Of a stretch of 64,000 nucleotides of DNA, positions 54,775-63,239 are shown piece by piece. Below the pieces are notes generated by a model that saw nothing but the letters and a program-made list of their open reading frames with translations, searched no databases and was not told the origin of the DNA. The position numbers and the translations under genes were made by a program. The stretch comes from Ruegeria meonggei (GTDB taxonomy: Bacteria; Pseudomonadota; Alphaproteobacteria; Rhodobacterales; Rhodobacteraceae), in contig NZ_FWFP01000001.1 in assembly GCF_900172215.1 (NCBI RefSeq), positions 124,001 to 188,000 of the forward strand, in the 5' to 3' direction. Each line of letters opens with the position of its first letter. Within the stretch, counting starts at the first letter, position 1.

Positions 54775-54839
54775 CCCGCCCGCTTCATCTGGCTAAAAAT
54801 ATTCCCGCCGGAGGCATGGCCCGAAACGGGCCATCCCCC
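54775..54839 (-). repeat. Stem-loop repeat, copy B (fills a convergent gap)
   Basis: Lies exactly between the YafY-type gene stop and the M23 lipoprotein gene stop. Read on the minus strand, an 8-bp stem ATGGCCCG-ttt-CGGGCCAT (54816-54834) is followed by GCCTCCGGCGGG, AATATTTTT and CCAGATGAAGCGGGCGGG. It matches copy A (50939-50999) after the stem, and the stem itself has changed with pairing kept. Confidence 0.75.
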
Positions 54840-55988
54840 TCACTTCAGATAAGGTTCCGGGTCAACGGATTCGAACCCCTTTCGGACCTCGAAATGAACA
54901 TAGGCGTTGTCCCCGCCGCGCAGCGAAGCAATCTTTTGCCCACGACGCACTTTGTCACCCTTTTTGACCGTGATCTTGTCGACATTGGCATAGACCGTCA
55001 GCAGATCGCTGTTGTGCTTGACCACGATGATCGGCACCTGATCGGCATCCGCCGTGATCGCTGCAACGGTTCCGGCCTCGGCCGCGATTACAGCAGTGCC
55101 GGGGCTTGCGGCGATGTCGATACCTTCGTTCTTGCCCTTATCATAGGTTCGAATGATCGTCCCGGTGACCGGCAGGCCCAGGGCAGAATTGCTTTGGGTT
55201 GTCGGTGCCTCGGCAGTTACATCCGGCGCTGGCGTGGCTACCACGACCTCTTCTTCCGGCAAAGGTTGCGTCGCACTTGGCGGTGTCGGCGTCGGAGAGC
55301 CCTGCCCCGGCTCTGTCACGTTGGTGGCAGGCACCGCGGCCTGTTGCGGCGCAGGCTGGTTCTTGATCGGGATCAACAGGAACTGGCCTTCACGAACAGT
55401 AAATTCCGACCCCAATCCATTCCATTCAGCCAAAGCACTGACCGGTACGTCATAGAGGCGTGAAATTGTATAAGCCGTCTCGCCACGTTTAACCTTGTGC
55501 CGGACCGGCTCGGGACCCGTTGTCGGCACCGGAGCCGGTGTCGCGGCAGGCTGCGCAGGTTCCAGCGTTGCCGTACGCACCGATCCATCGGCCGGCGCTT
55601 CATCAATCGCGGTCCCAGCGATGGTGGCGATGTCGACATTGCTGCCCCCGCCGACCGAGCGTGGCAAGGCAATCACTTCGCCATCTCGCAGCGGATCATC
55701 GGGTTGCAGGCCATTGAACCGGGCCAATTCTACCGCTGGCAAGCCAACACGTGTGGCCACGTCAATCACCTTGTCGCCCGGTCGGGCCACAGCCACCTGG
55801 TAATTCGGGTAAGTAATAACCCCTCGCGCATCCGGCGCTGGCCGGTTGGTCGTTGCGGTTTTCACGGCGTCGGCGGTCGAAAATCCGCCGACCTCTCCGC
55901 GAAGGTCATAATCCCCGCACCCAGCGACAAGCGCCAAAGCCGCCACTGTCGTGCAGCGAAGTATCACTGAATTGGAAACTGCTCTCAT
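54840..55988 (-). CDS. LysM/LytM lipoprotein, NlpD/DipM-like, degenerate M23 domain
   Basis: 382 residues from the ATG at 55988. Signal peptide with lipobox (ALVAGC, cysteine near 22). Two LysM modules (about residues 80-130 and 165-215: VKRGETAYTISRLYDVPVSA), a proline/threonine linker and a C-terminal LytM (M23) domain. The zinc ligands are altered: the H-x-G-x-D motif reads NEGID, and the H-x-H motif reads YVH. It is therefore probably a non-catalytic activator of amidases in cell separation, as E. coli NlpD is. Downstream of surE-pcm, as in many bacteria. Confidence 0.9.
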   Translation of the reverse strand: MRAVSNSVILRCTTVAALALVAGCGDYDLRGEVGGFSTADAVKTATTNRPAPDARGVITYPNYQVAVARPGDKVIDVATRVGLPAVELARFNGLQPDDPLRDGEVIALPRSVGGGSNVDIATIAGTAIDEAPADGSVRTATLEPAQPAATPAPVPTTGPEPVRHKVKRGETAYTISRLYDVPVSALAEWNGLGSEFTVREGQFLLIPIKNQPAPQQAAVPATNVTEPGQGSPTPTPPSATQPLPEEEVVVATPAPDVTAEAPTTQSNSALGLPVTGTIIRTYDKGKNEGIDIAASPGTAVIAAEAGTVAAITADADQVPIIVVKHNSDLLTVYANVDKITVKKGDKVRRGQKIASLRGGDNAYVHFEVRKGFESVDPEPYLK

Positions 55989-56052
55989 TTTTACTGTCCT
56001 CAACACCTGCCCCTGTTTTCCGGGGTTCCGGCGCATATTGCAGAATATTCCT

Positions 56053-56703
56053 TTACGACCCGTCCTTGCCAAGTCCTTCTAACAAGGGCACGAAACGGAC
56101 GGGCAACAATTCGTCATAGTCCAAACCGGTTTCGGTGCGCCTGACCCGGATCAGGGTCTGAACCGCATCCGACTGTCCCACCGGCAATACCATGATACCG
56201 CCGATTTTCAGCTGCGCCAAGAGCGGCCCGGGGGGGTCTTCTGCCGCAGCTGTCACAATGATACGATCAAACGGGGCCTGCTCGGGCAAACCATAGGACC
56301 CATCCGTCAACATTGCGGTCACATTTGTCAGCCCCATGTCACGGAACAGCTGGCCGGTTTCGCGCACCAGACGCTTGTGACGTTCAACCGTATAGACCCG
56401 GCGCGCCAGCTTGGACAGGATCGCCGCCTGATAACCCGACCCGGTCCCAATTTCGAGAACTGTGTCGCGTGGGCTAACCTCAAGCGCCTGCGTCATAAGC
56501 CCCACAACCGAGGGCTGGCTGATCGTCTGACCACAGGCAATCGGCAGTGGCGTGTCCTCATAGGCGCGTTCGGCAAACAAGCCTTTGACAAAGCGCCCTC
56601 GGTCGATCTGCTCCATCGCGGCCAGCACACGCGCATCGGTTACCCCGCGCGAGCGCAGGGCAAACAGGAATTGCATTGTTGTTTCGGGGTCCAATCCGCT
56701 CAT
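56053..56703 (-). CDS. pcm: Protein-L-isoaspartate O-methyltransferase
   Basis: 216 residues. Methylates isoaspartyl damage in proteins using S-adenosylmethionine. Seen: [21 protein letters not shown], the conserved [16 protein letters not shown] and the SAM motif [16 protein letters not shown], followed by the [10 protein letters not shown] region. It overlaps surE by four bases, and the NlpD-like gene follows after 64 bases. Confidence 0.95.
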   Translation of the reverse strand: MSGLDPETTMQFLFALRSRGVTDARVLAAMEQIDRGRFVKGLFAERAYEDTPLPIACGQTISQPSVVGLMTQALEVSPRDTVLEIGTGSGYQAAILSKLARRVYTVERHKRLVRETGQLFRDMGLTNVTAMLTDGSYGLPEQAPFDRIIVTAAAEDPPGPLLAQLKIGGIMVLPVGQSDAVQTLIRVRRTETGLDYDELLPVRFVPLLEGLGKDGS

Positions 56704-57482
56704 TCGATCGACTTCAATGCCTCAAGCGTGTCATAGGCCGTCAGATCCGCCCGCATCGGTGTGACCGAGATATAGCCAGCCAGATTGACCGCCGCATCGG
56801 TGCCCGGTGCAGTTGGGTTATGTTGATAGCCGCCCTTGATCCACAAGAACCGCCGCCCCGAGGGCGAACTGTGCGGCTCGACCGAGAAATGCGTGTCCCG
56901 GCGATACCCTTGCGGTGCCACGCGTGTACCCAGCACCTCATCTGCGGGAACAGGCGGGAAATTCACGTTGTAGAACAGGCGGTAATCGCCTTGTTCCGCC
57001 GGGGTCGCGCCCAGAATACGTCGTACCAGATCAGCGCCGAAACGGGTCGCGGCCTCGAAGGGATCTTCCAGCCCCAGATTGCGGGGGCCGAAATACTGCG
57101 ACAAGGCAATGGCCGGGATATTCTGTAGGGCAGCCTCCATCGCGCCACCTATGGTGCCGGAATACAGCGTGTTTTCTGCCGAATTATTGCCCCTGTTCAC
57201 CCCCGACAGAACCAGATCGGGCGGAGTATCTTTCATCACGTCATGCAAACCGGCCAACACGCAATCTGCGGGTGAGCCTTCCGCGGCAAAGCGACGTTCG
57301 CCCAACTTGGCAACCATCATGGGATGGGTGTAGCTGATGCAATGGCCAACACCTGATTGTTCGAACGCAGGAGCCACGACCCAGACCTCGCCATCTGGTC
57401 CGGCCACGTCGGCGGCAATAGCCTCCAGCGCGATCAGACCCGGCGCGTTGATGCCGTCATCATTGGTTAAAAGTATACGCAT
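56700..57482 (-). CDS. surE: 5'/3'-nucleotidase SurE
   Basis: 260 residues from the ATG at 57482, where the family-defining [10 protein letters not shown] begins; the frame continuing to 57551 is not part of the protein. A stationary-phase survival nucleotidase/phosphatase. Other marks: the [15 protein letters not shown] metal/phosphate site, [20 protein letters not shown] with the conserved Asn residues, and FYNVNFPP. First gene of the surE-pcm-lipoprotein operon. Confidence 0.95.
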   Translation of the reverse strand: MRILLTNDDGINAPGLIALEAIAADVAGPDGEVWVVAPAFEQSGVGHCISYTHPMMVAKLGERRFAAEGSPADCVLAGLHDVMKDTPPDLVLSGVNRGNNSAENTLYSGTIGGAMEAALQNIPAIALSQYFGPRNLGLEDPFEAATRFGADLVRRILGATPAEQGDYRLFYNVNFPPVPADEVLGTRVAPQGYRRDTHFSVEPHSSPSGRRFLWIKGGYQHNPTAPGTDAAVNLAGYISVTPMRADLTAYDTLEALKSIE

Positions 57483-57602
57483 ATGCCCATCCACCGCAGC
57501 GTTTTGACCTTGATAGACGCGCCCCCGCGTGGCGGCAAGCAATGGGCGCACCCAATCTGAGGCTTTCGCGCACCACTTGGCGCTAAACTGAAACTTCAGA
57601 CC

Positions 57603-58745
57603 CTAAATCGGGAAAACAAAGCATTTGTCACGGCGAATGGTCAGCCACATGACCCGGCCAGGGTTAGGCACAAAGACATTCGGCACCGTCGCCTTCAGGA
57701 TCGAGCCATCATAGTCCATCCGGAACTCGACCAGGCTCTCATTGCCCAAAAACCGTGCCCGTTCGACCACGCCGCGCGCGGCGACGCCATCCGTGGCTGT
57801 GGGCAGTGGTCCCTTGCCGTTGCGGTCGAAATCCAACCGCACGTGCTGCGGCCGGAATACGATCTCAACATCTGTGCCATCCGGCACACCGGGTGACAAG
57901 AATTGGCCAAAGGGAGTTTCGGCCAGCGCCCCATTCACTTGCGACTGCAACACATTGACATCGCTAAAAAATGCCACTGCGGCCTTATCTGCCGGACGGG
58001 TGTAGACGTTGTACGGCGCGCCCTGCTGGACGATTTTTCCGCGGCGCATCAGGGCGATCTCATCGGCCATGCGCATCGCCTCTTCCGGCTCATGCGTGAC
58101 CAGCAACACGGCCGCGTCCTCTTCCTTGAGGATTGCAAGCGTTTCGTCGCGGATACCGTCGCGCAGACGGTTGTCCAGCCCCGAGAACGGCTCATCCATC
58201 AGCATGATCCGCGGGCGCGGTGCCAGGGCACGGGCTAACGCCACACGTTGTTGTTCACCTCCCGACAAGTGATGCGGAAAGTTGTCGACGAACCGCATCA
58301 GATCAACCTTGCGCAGCAGTTCTTCGACGCGCGCGCGCTTTTCGTCCTTGTGACCCTTCAGGCCAAAGGCAACGTTGTCGGCAACACTGAGATGCGGGAA
58401 CAATGCAAAATCCTGAAACATCAGGCCAATCTCGCGCCGCTCGGGCGGTACGCGAAACACCGTGTCGCAGATCAGTTTACCGTCGACATAGATCTGGCCG
58501 GTTTCCTGCATCTCGACCCCGGCGATCATCCGCAACGTGGTCGACTTGCCGCAACCCGACGGCCCCAGCAGGCAAGTCACCTGCCCCGCCTGCACCGTCA
58601 ACGAGACGTCATCCACAACCACCCGCCCCTCGTATCGGGCGATCAGGTTGCGAATTTCCAAACGAGGAGGAGTTGCGTCTACTGTCACCGATGGATCCCG
58701 TTGCCTTTCCCGATCAAAACCATCGGGCTTGGGCGGGGATAGCAA
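57603..58745 (-). CDS. ABC transporter ATP-binding protein, FbpC/PotA-like
   Basis: Up to 380 residues. The TTG start at 58745 is uncertain; a GTG at 58688 would give about 361 residues and fits the family start better. Walker A GPSGCGKSTTLRM, Q-loop GLMFQDFALFPHLSV, signature LSGGEQQRVALARALAPRP, Walker B MLMDEPFSGLD and H-loop VTHEPEEAM. A C-terminal TOBE-like domain (about 290-380) is present, as in FbpC (ferric iron) and PotA (polyamine) ATPases. No permease or binding protein is nearby, and it lies 23 bases behind the ArsM-like gene. Confidence 0.9.
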   Translation of the reverse strand: MLSPPKPDGFDRERQRDPSVTVDATPPRLEIRNLIARYEGRVVVDDVSLTVQAGQVTCLLGPSGCGKSTTLRMIAGVEMQETGQIYVDGKLICDTVFRVPPERREIGLMFQDFALFPHLSVADNVAFGLKGHKDEKRARVEELLRKVDLMRFVDNFPHHLSGGEQQRVALARALAPRPRIMLMDEPFSGLDNRLRDGIRDETLAILKEEDAAVLLVTHEPEEAMRMADEIALMRRGKIVQQGAPYNVYTRPADKAAVAFFSDVNVLQSQVNGALAETPFGQFLSPGVPDGTDVEIVFRPQHVRLDFDRNGKGPLPTATDGVAARGVVERARFLGNESLVEFRMDYDGSILKATVPNVFVPNPGRVMWLTIRRDKCFVFPI

Positions 58746-58768
58746 CCCCGCCCTTCAGGCGCAAGAGA

Positions 58769-59815
58769 TCAGCAGCAGCCGCCGGATGCGGCCTCGGTCG
58801 TGGCTTCAAACGGGCTTTCCCCGCCGCAGCCTTCAAAAATACCAAAATGGGTCGCGAAATCGCCGATAAACTCGAAATGTCGTGCGAACCGGGTATCTTT
58901 CAGCATCATCCAGGTGTTGCCACAGACCGGGAAAACCTTACCGGTTTCAATTGCGTGGTGGTCGTCCAGCTCGAACAGATGCGGCGCGTTTGGGATGGTG
59001 CCCTTGTAGATCACGGCCTGCCCGTAATCCTCGCAGGCTGGCTCCAGTTCGGGCAGCTTGAACAACCGATAGGTCGCCGACAGGAAACTCAGGGGCGCGA
59101 CACGCGCTTCCAGCACCGGGTTTTCAATGGCCAGCGGACGGTGGGTCACCCGACGCGGGTCGCCGAACCCTGATTTGCGCGAGATCGACAGAAAATCGTT
59201 CCAATAGAGCGCGCCGGACAGGCATTCGCCATACAGCACCTCATCCTCAGCCATGTCTTGTGGAATGCGACGGTCTGCGTAGACGTCCGAGAAATACATC
59301 TCTCCGCCGTCTTTCAGCAGCCGATGGGCACCGCGCAGAACGGCCTCTTTGTCGGTGGCAAGGTTGATGACGCAGTTCGAGACGATGATGTCGAAAGAAC
59401 CGGGTTCCAGATCCAGTTCGTCCAGCTTTTCGATGAAACCGTGGTGGAACTCCACATTGCTTTTACCGTGACCAAAAGCCTTGGCGTGATAGTCCTGATG
59501 CGCGCGCGCAACATCCAGCTGCTCGGGCGTCATGTCTACTCCAACGACGCGGCCCGTTTCGCCGACCATTGCTGACAGGGCGTACACGTCCCGCCCCGCA
59601 CCGCAGCCCAGATCCAGGATGCTCATCCCCTCAAGGTCCAATGGTGCGATCAGACCGCAACCATAGTACCGGGTCAGCACATCATCATGAATTTTCGACA
59701 GAATCTTTTTGACATGATCGGGCATGTCATCAGGGGTGCAACAAGCATTGGTCTGCAAATCCGCGCTGCCCTGCAGGACCTCACCATAATAATTTTGAAC
59801 AGATTCATGCTTCAT
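58769..59815 (-). CDS. arsM: Arsenite methyltransferase (ArsM-like)
   Basis: 348 residues. SAM-dependent methyltransferase with motif I ILDLGCGAGRDVYAL. Candidate arsenic-binding cysteines: Cys25/Cys26 (NACCTPDD), Cys148 (SNCVINL) and Cys198 (YGECLSG). The 50-residue spacing of the last two equals that of algal ArsM (C174/C224). The C-terminus ends in SGGCC, possibly another thiol site. Methylates arsenite to volatile or less reactive forms. It is not in an ars operon here; an FbpC-like ATPase gene follows 23 bases downstream. Confidence 0.9.
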   Translation of the reverse strand: MKHESVQNYYGEVLQGSADLQTNACCTPDDMPDHVKKILSKIHDDVLTRYYGCGLIAPLDLEGMSILDLGCGAGRDVYALSAMVGETGRVVGVDMTPEQLDVARAHQDYHAKAFGHGKSNVEFHHGFIEKLDELDLEPGSFDIIVSNCVINLATDKEAVLRGAHRLLKDGGEMYFSDVYADRRIPQDMAEDEVLYGECLSGALYWNDFLSISRKSGFGDPRRVTHRPLAIENPVLEARVAPLSFLSATYRLFKLPELEPACEDYGQAVIYKGTIPNAPHLFELDDHHAIETGKVFPVCGNTWMMLKDTRFARHFEFIGDFATHFGIFEGCGGESPFEATTEAASGGCC

Positions 59816-59914
59816 CGCTGCATTCCTTCTTTATGTGGTTGAACCGCAGGTAATGCAGCGCGGGGTTTGGCGCAATCCAGACGCGCTGGTTTTGACGAAA
59901 GCGTGAGGATGCGC

Positions 59915-61027
59915 CTAGCCCAGCAGGTCAAAATCCACACCCGCACGAATGCGACCGTTCACCTGAATCTCCAGCCGATGCGGGCCGGGAACCAGCTTGA
60001 ACGTAGTAGCGTTGCCTTTCAGCTTATGCGTCTTGTTCAGGTTCAAGGTGCCACCCTGCAATGCAGCCTGTTTCAACTTATGCACCTTGGGTGAAGCTTT
60101 CCCGTTAGGCCTTTGAAAGTGAATAATATAATCAACCAGAACTGGTTGCCCATCGGCCCCTTCCAATTCAACCTCAAATTCCAGCGCAGCCCCTATCCGC
60201 GCGTCACCGTTGACTTGCAACGTTGCCTTGATGTCTGCGTCCGGGTCATATCCCAGCATCTTCATGGCGCGCGGATGGCCCGACTTCACCAATCCCCGCA
60301 GGGTATGTGACGTGATCCAGCGCAGCTCGCCCTCATCTTGGGCACCTTTGTCATTCCATACCTGCAGCCGATCCAGAACAAGCTCTGGGTCTTTTTTCGT
60401 GATGTCGTTCAGGTGGTTCGCCACCGATCTGGTGACATAGCGTGTGCTGTCGGCATGCAACCTGTCCAGAAACGGCATCGGATCGGACAGTTCCAGCCCT
60501 ACCGCCTGCCCCCAGGGTAATCGCGGCCGGGTGCCTTCACTGACCAGACGGCGCACGTGATAGCTGTCATGTGTGCACCAGTGCTCTAACCGGGCCAGAA
60601 CCAGTTCAGGATAGGTGTTCAGAAACGGGCGGATGGCCCATTCCATCGAAAACCTCTGTGTCAGCTCTTCCAGCACATCCAGTGCCAGATCGGGATGATC
60701 CAGCCCAACGGCCACCACCCAATCGCCCAGAGGTGCGAAAATGAAGTCGCCAAAATCATCGTCCGTTTTGTTTGGGTCCAACGGTGGCGGCAGTGCCTTT
60801 AGCAGTACAGGCGCAACTGCTGGTAACGCCCCCGGAACCGCCTGCTGCAAACATTCGGCAATCCAGGCCATCCGCTCTTTCAGCTCCAAATCCAGCAAGC
60901 GCGACATGACTTGTTGCTGAAACATGTCTGCATCAAACGAGGGATCGGCAGCGGCAAAAAGCCCCGCCAGATAGCGGGTCTTTTCCGCGTTAAACAGCTG
61001 ATCTTTAAGTGAAAAATTCTGTGTCAT
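59915..61027 (-). CDS. DNA alkylation repair protein, AlkC-like
   Basis: 370 residues from the ATG at 61027, two bases after the SDR stop. HEAT-like helical repeats fill about residues 1-270 (e.g. HVRRLVSEGTRPRLPWG, STRYVTRSVANHLNDITK), as in AlkC/AlkD glycosylases, which remove bulky or cationic alkylated bases without base flipping. The last 90 residues are a beta-rich, Ig-like module (ALEFEVELEGADGQPV; LVPGPHRLEIQVNG), as in the AlkC-beta type. Exact lesion specificity unknown. Confidence 0.88.
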   Translation of the reverse strand: MTQNFSLKDQLFNAEKTRYLAGLFAAADPSFDADMFQQQVMSRLLDLELKERMAWIAECLQQAVPGALPAVAPVLLKALPPPLDPNKTDDDFGDFIFAPLGDWVVAVGLDHPDLALDVLEELTQRFSMEWAIRPFLNTYPELVLARLEHWCTHDSYHVRRLVSEGTRPRLPWGQAVGLELSDPMPFLDRLHADSTRYVTRSVANHLNDITKKDPELVLDRLQVWNDKGAQDEGELRWITSHTLRGLVKSGHPRAMKMLGYDPDADIKATLQVNGDARIGAALEFEVELEGADGQPVLVDYIIHFQRPNGKASPKVHKLKQAALQGGTLNLNKTHKLKGNATTFKLVPGPHRLEIQVNGRIRAGVDFDLLG

Positions 61028-61029
61028 TG

Positions 61030-61809
61030 CTACATCGTCAAATTTGTTGCGCCGCCGTCCAGCAGGATGTTCTGCCCGACGATAAAACCCGCGTGCTGCG
61101 AGCACAAAAACGCACAGGCTGCACCGAATTCGTCCCGCGTTCCATATCGACGCGCCGGGATCGTGGCGGCGCGCTCGGCACGGGCCTCATCGATCGAGAC
61201 ACCCTTTTGCGCCGCAACACCGCCGTCCAGCGCGTCGGCCCGATCCGTGGCGTGAATGCCGGGCAGCAGATTGTTGATCGTCACCCCACTGGGTGCCACC
61301 TGACGAGCTGTGCCTGCAACATAGCCAGTCAAACCGGTGCGCGCCGCGTTTGACAGCCCCAGCACCGCAATCGGCGCACGCACGGATTGCGAGGTGATGT
61401 TGACCACCCGGCCCCAGCCCTTGTCCATCATGCCAGGCAGCAGCGCCTTCATGAAGGCAATGGGTGTCAGCATATTGCCATCCAGCGCCTTGATGAAATC
61501 CTCACGATCCCAATCCGACCACAGACCCGGTGGTGGGCCACCGGCATTTGTCACCAAAATATCAACCCCTTGCGCCGCATCGATCACCTGCGCCTGCCCC
61601 CCTGGGCTGGTTACATCGCAAGCCACGATCTGCACGCCCACACCATGCTCGGATCGCAACCGCATGGCCTCGGCTTCCAGCGCCTCAGCCCCGCGCGCAT
61701 TCATCACCAGATCGACACCAGCCGCGGCCAAAGCCTCGGCGCAGCCCAGACCAAGCCCCTTGCTGCTGGCGCAGATCAGCGCGCGTTTTCCTCGAATTCC
61801 CAGATCCAT
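61030..61809 (-). CDS. Atypical SDR family oxidoreductase lacking the YxxxK motif
   Basis: 259 residues. Rossmann motif ASSKGLGLGCAEAL at residues 14-27 and NAGG near 90. Where the catalytic tyrosine and lysine should stand, the sequence reads LSNAARTGL, so Tyr and Lys are both replaced. This matches a known divergent subgroup (BKR-like SDR), whose chemistry is unclear. The SDR gene is followed two bases later by the AlkC-like repair gene, indicating co-transcription. Confidence 0.88.
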   Translation of the reverse strand: MDLGIRGKRALICASSKGLGLGCAEALAAAGVDLVMNARGAEALEAEAMRLRSEHGVGVQIVACDVTSPGGQAQVIDAAQGVDILVTNAGGPPPGLWSDWDREDFIKALDGNMLTPIAFMKALLPGMMDKGWGRVVNITSQSVRAPIAVLGLSNAARTGLTGYVAGTARQVAPSGVTINNLLPGIHATDRADALDGGVAAQKGVSIDEARAERAATIPARRYGTRDEFGAACAFLCSQHAGFIVGQNILLDGGATNLTM

Positions 61810-61853
61810 CTTCTTACCTCGTGGTCTCTGTTACTCTTTCATCTGACATCAAA

Positions 61854-62720
61854 TCAGGACCCGTGAATTTCACGGTACTGTTCGACAATGTAATCTAGAT
61901 CCCCCACCGCTTGCTCAATGACCCACAAGATCGTGGTCTGGCTGGGATCGCCCTCACGATGCCGCCGAATAAGCGGTTTGTCTTTCTTGCCAATATAGTA
62001 CCGAACCCCAATTGCAGCCGAGGTATCGTTGTTGTCGCTATAAGAAATTCTGGTGTAGCCACTCGTGTTTTGGCAAACCCGTTGACCAAAAGCCCATTCT
62101 GTTCCGATCGTCGCAGAGTGGTCTTTGACGAAGTATCGATGCCCTATGCTCAACCCATTATTATCAAACGGGTAATAAATCAAAAACGCTGACGAGAAAA
62201 CGTTTGTGCCAAAATCAAATTCATCAACGTCCGAGTTTACAAGCCGACTGTCTTCTGCACCGACCAATGCAGTCAACGTGAAACGGTCCAAATACACCTC
62301 AGCTTCAAAGCCAACCGCACGAAAATTTGCATTCTCCGTCAGGTCTGTCGATCCATAGTGCCCGTATAGTCCCAGCAAACCTTTGTTAGGGTGGCGCCAG
62401 AAAACGTGGGCCCCGACCCCATAAGCCGCTGCAGCTCCCATTCGATCGGTTTCCAATTGCGGCACAAGCCCGTCCAATTGATCACCAAAACCATGCCCGA
62501 GCGGCAGGGACACACTGCCATCAACGCCGTAAAGGCTGCGGAAACTGTTCGTATTTCCAAAACCCGAAATTTTGCCATTCACACCGTCCACTGCGGGGCG
62601 CTGATGGCTTGGTTGGTCTCCGGGCGAGGCTGCGGCAAAGCTTGGAACTATCGACACCGCGACAAAGAACAAGACAGAAAACTGACCCAATCCCACTCCG
62701 ATCCTCCTCAACCCTGCCAA
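61854..62720 (-). CDS. Secreted protein, probable outer-membrane beta-barrel, lower GC
   Basis: 288 residues. A signal peptide (VGLGQFSVLFFVAVSIVPSFAAA) predicts export. The mature part has alternating hydrophobic strands rich in Gly and aromatic residues (AAAYGVGAHVFWRHPNKGLLG, GVRYYIGKKDKP), suggesting a small barrel, but no family is recognised. The gene is visibly lower in GC than its neighbours. Strands are followed by a charged C-terminal helix (EQAVGDLDYIVEQYREIH). Possibly acquired. Confidence 0.6.
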   Translation of the reverse strand: MAGLRRIGVGLGQFSVLFFVAVSIVPSFAAASPGDQPSHQRPAVDGVNGKISGFGNTNSFRSLYGVDGSVSLPLGHGFGDQLDGLVPQLETDRMGAAAAYGVGAHVFWRHPNKGLLGLYGHYGSTDLTENANFRAVGFEAEVYLDRFTLTALVGAEDSRLVNSDVDEFDFGTNVFSSAFLIYYPFDNNGLSIGHRYFVKDHSATIGTEWAFGQRVCQNTSGYTRISYSDNNDTSAAIGVRYYIGKKDKPLIRRHREGDPSQTTILWVIEQAVGDLDYIVEQYREIHGS

Positions 62721-62767
62721 ACATCTAGCACTGGCCGGGCAAGGAAGACCAGAAATGGGGCAAGAGT

Positions 62768-63130
62768 TTAGTAAAAGAACTCTTCCCGCACAATTTTGCC
62801 ATCCGCGACGTGATAGACACCCACTTCGCGCATATCAAAGCTCTCACCGCTTTCTTTTACTTTGCCCTGAACTTCAAAAATTACGGCAAAGCGGTCATCG
62901 CCATGAGGGAACGGACCATTGACCTTTGCGCCCGACACTTCATGCGCACTTTCCCACCACTCGTGTTTTCCACGAATGGCGTCGCGGCCGCGGGTCTCAC
63001 GACCCATATCCATAAAGTCCTGTGCTTCGACCGAGACGGCATCTACCGCGTATAGCTTCTCCAAATTCTCTTTCGATCGGTTTTCCCGGCATCCAGCGAC
63101 CAGTTCATCAGCGATTTCTCTTAAATTCAT
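62768..63130 (-). CDS. SnoaL-like / NTF2-fold protein
   Basis: 120 residues. Strong ribosome-binding site GGAGAAG before the ATG at 63130. The pattern is NTF2-like: N-terminal helix REIADELVAGCRENRS, then LYAVDAVSVEAQDF, the RGRDAIRGKHEWW loop and C-terminal strands EVGVYHVADGKIVREEFFY. Likely a small-ligand binding or isomerase-type domain; the substrate is unknown. Not the same as the SnoaL-like protein at 21396. Divergent from prfC. Confidence 0.8.
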   Translation of the reverse strand: MNLREIADELVAGCRENRSKENLEKLYAVDAVSVEAQDFMDMGRETRGRDAIRGKHEWWESAHEVSGAKVNGPFPHGDDRFAVIFEVQGKVKESGESFDMREVGVYHVADGKIVREEFFY

Positions 63131-63239
63131 TGATCTTCTCCATTATTTGTTCACTATTTGTTCTTATTGCCACGGGATCATGATTCGAACCAGCCCCTTT
63201 GTCTTGCTTCGGCAAGATTCCCCGCCTATACGCGCCTTC

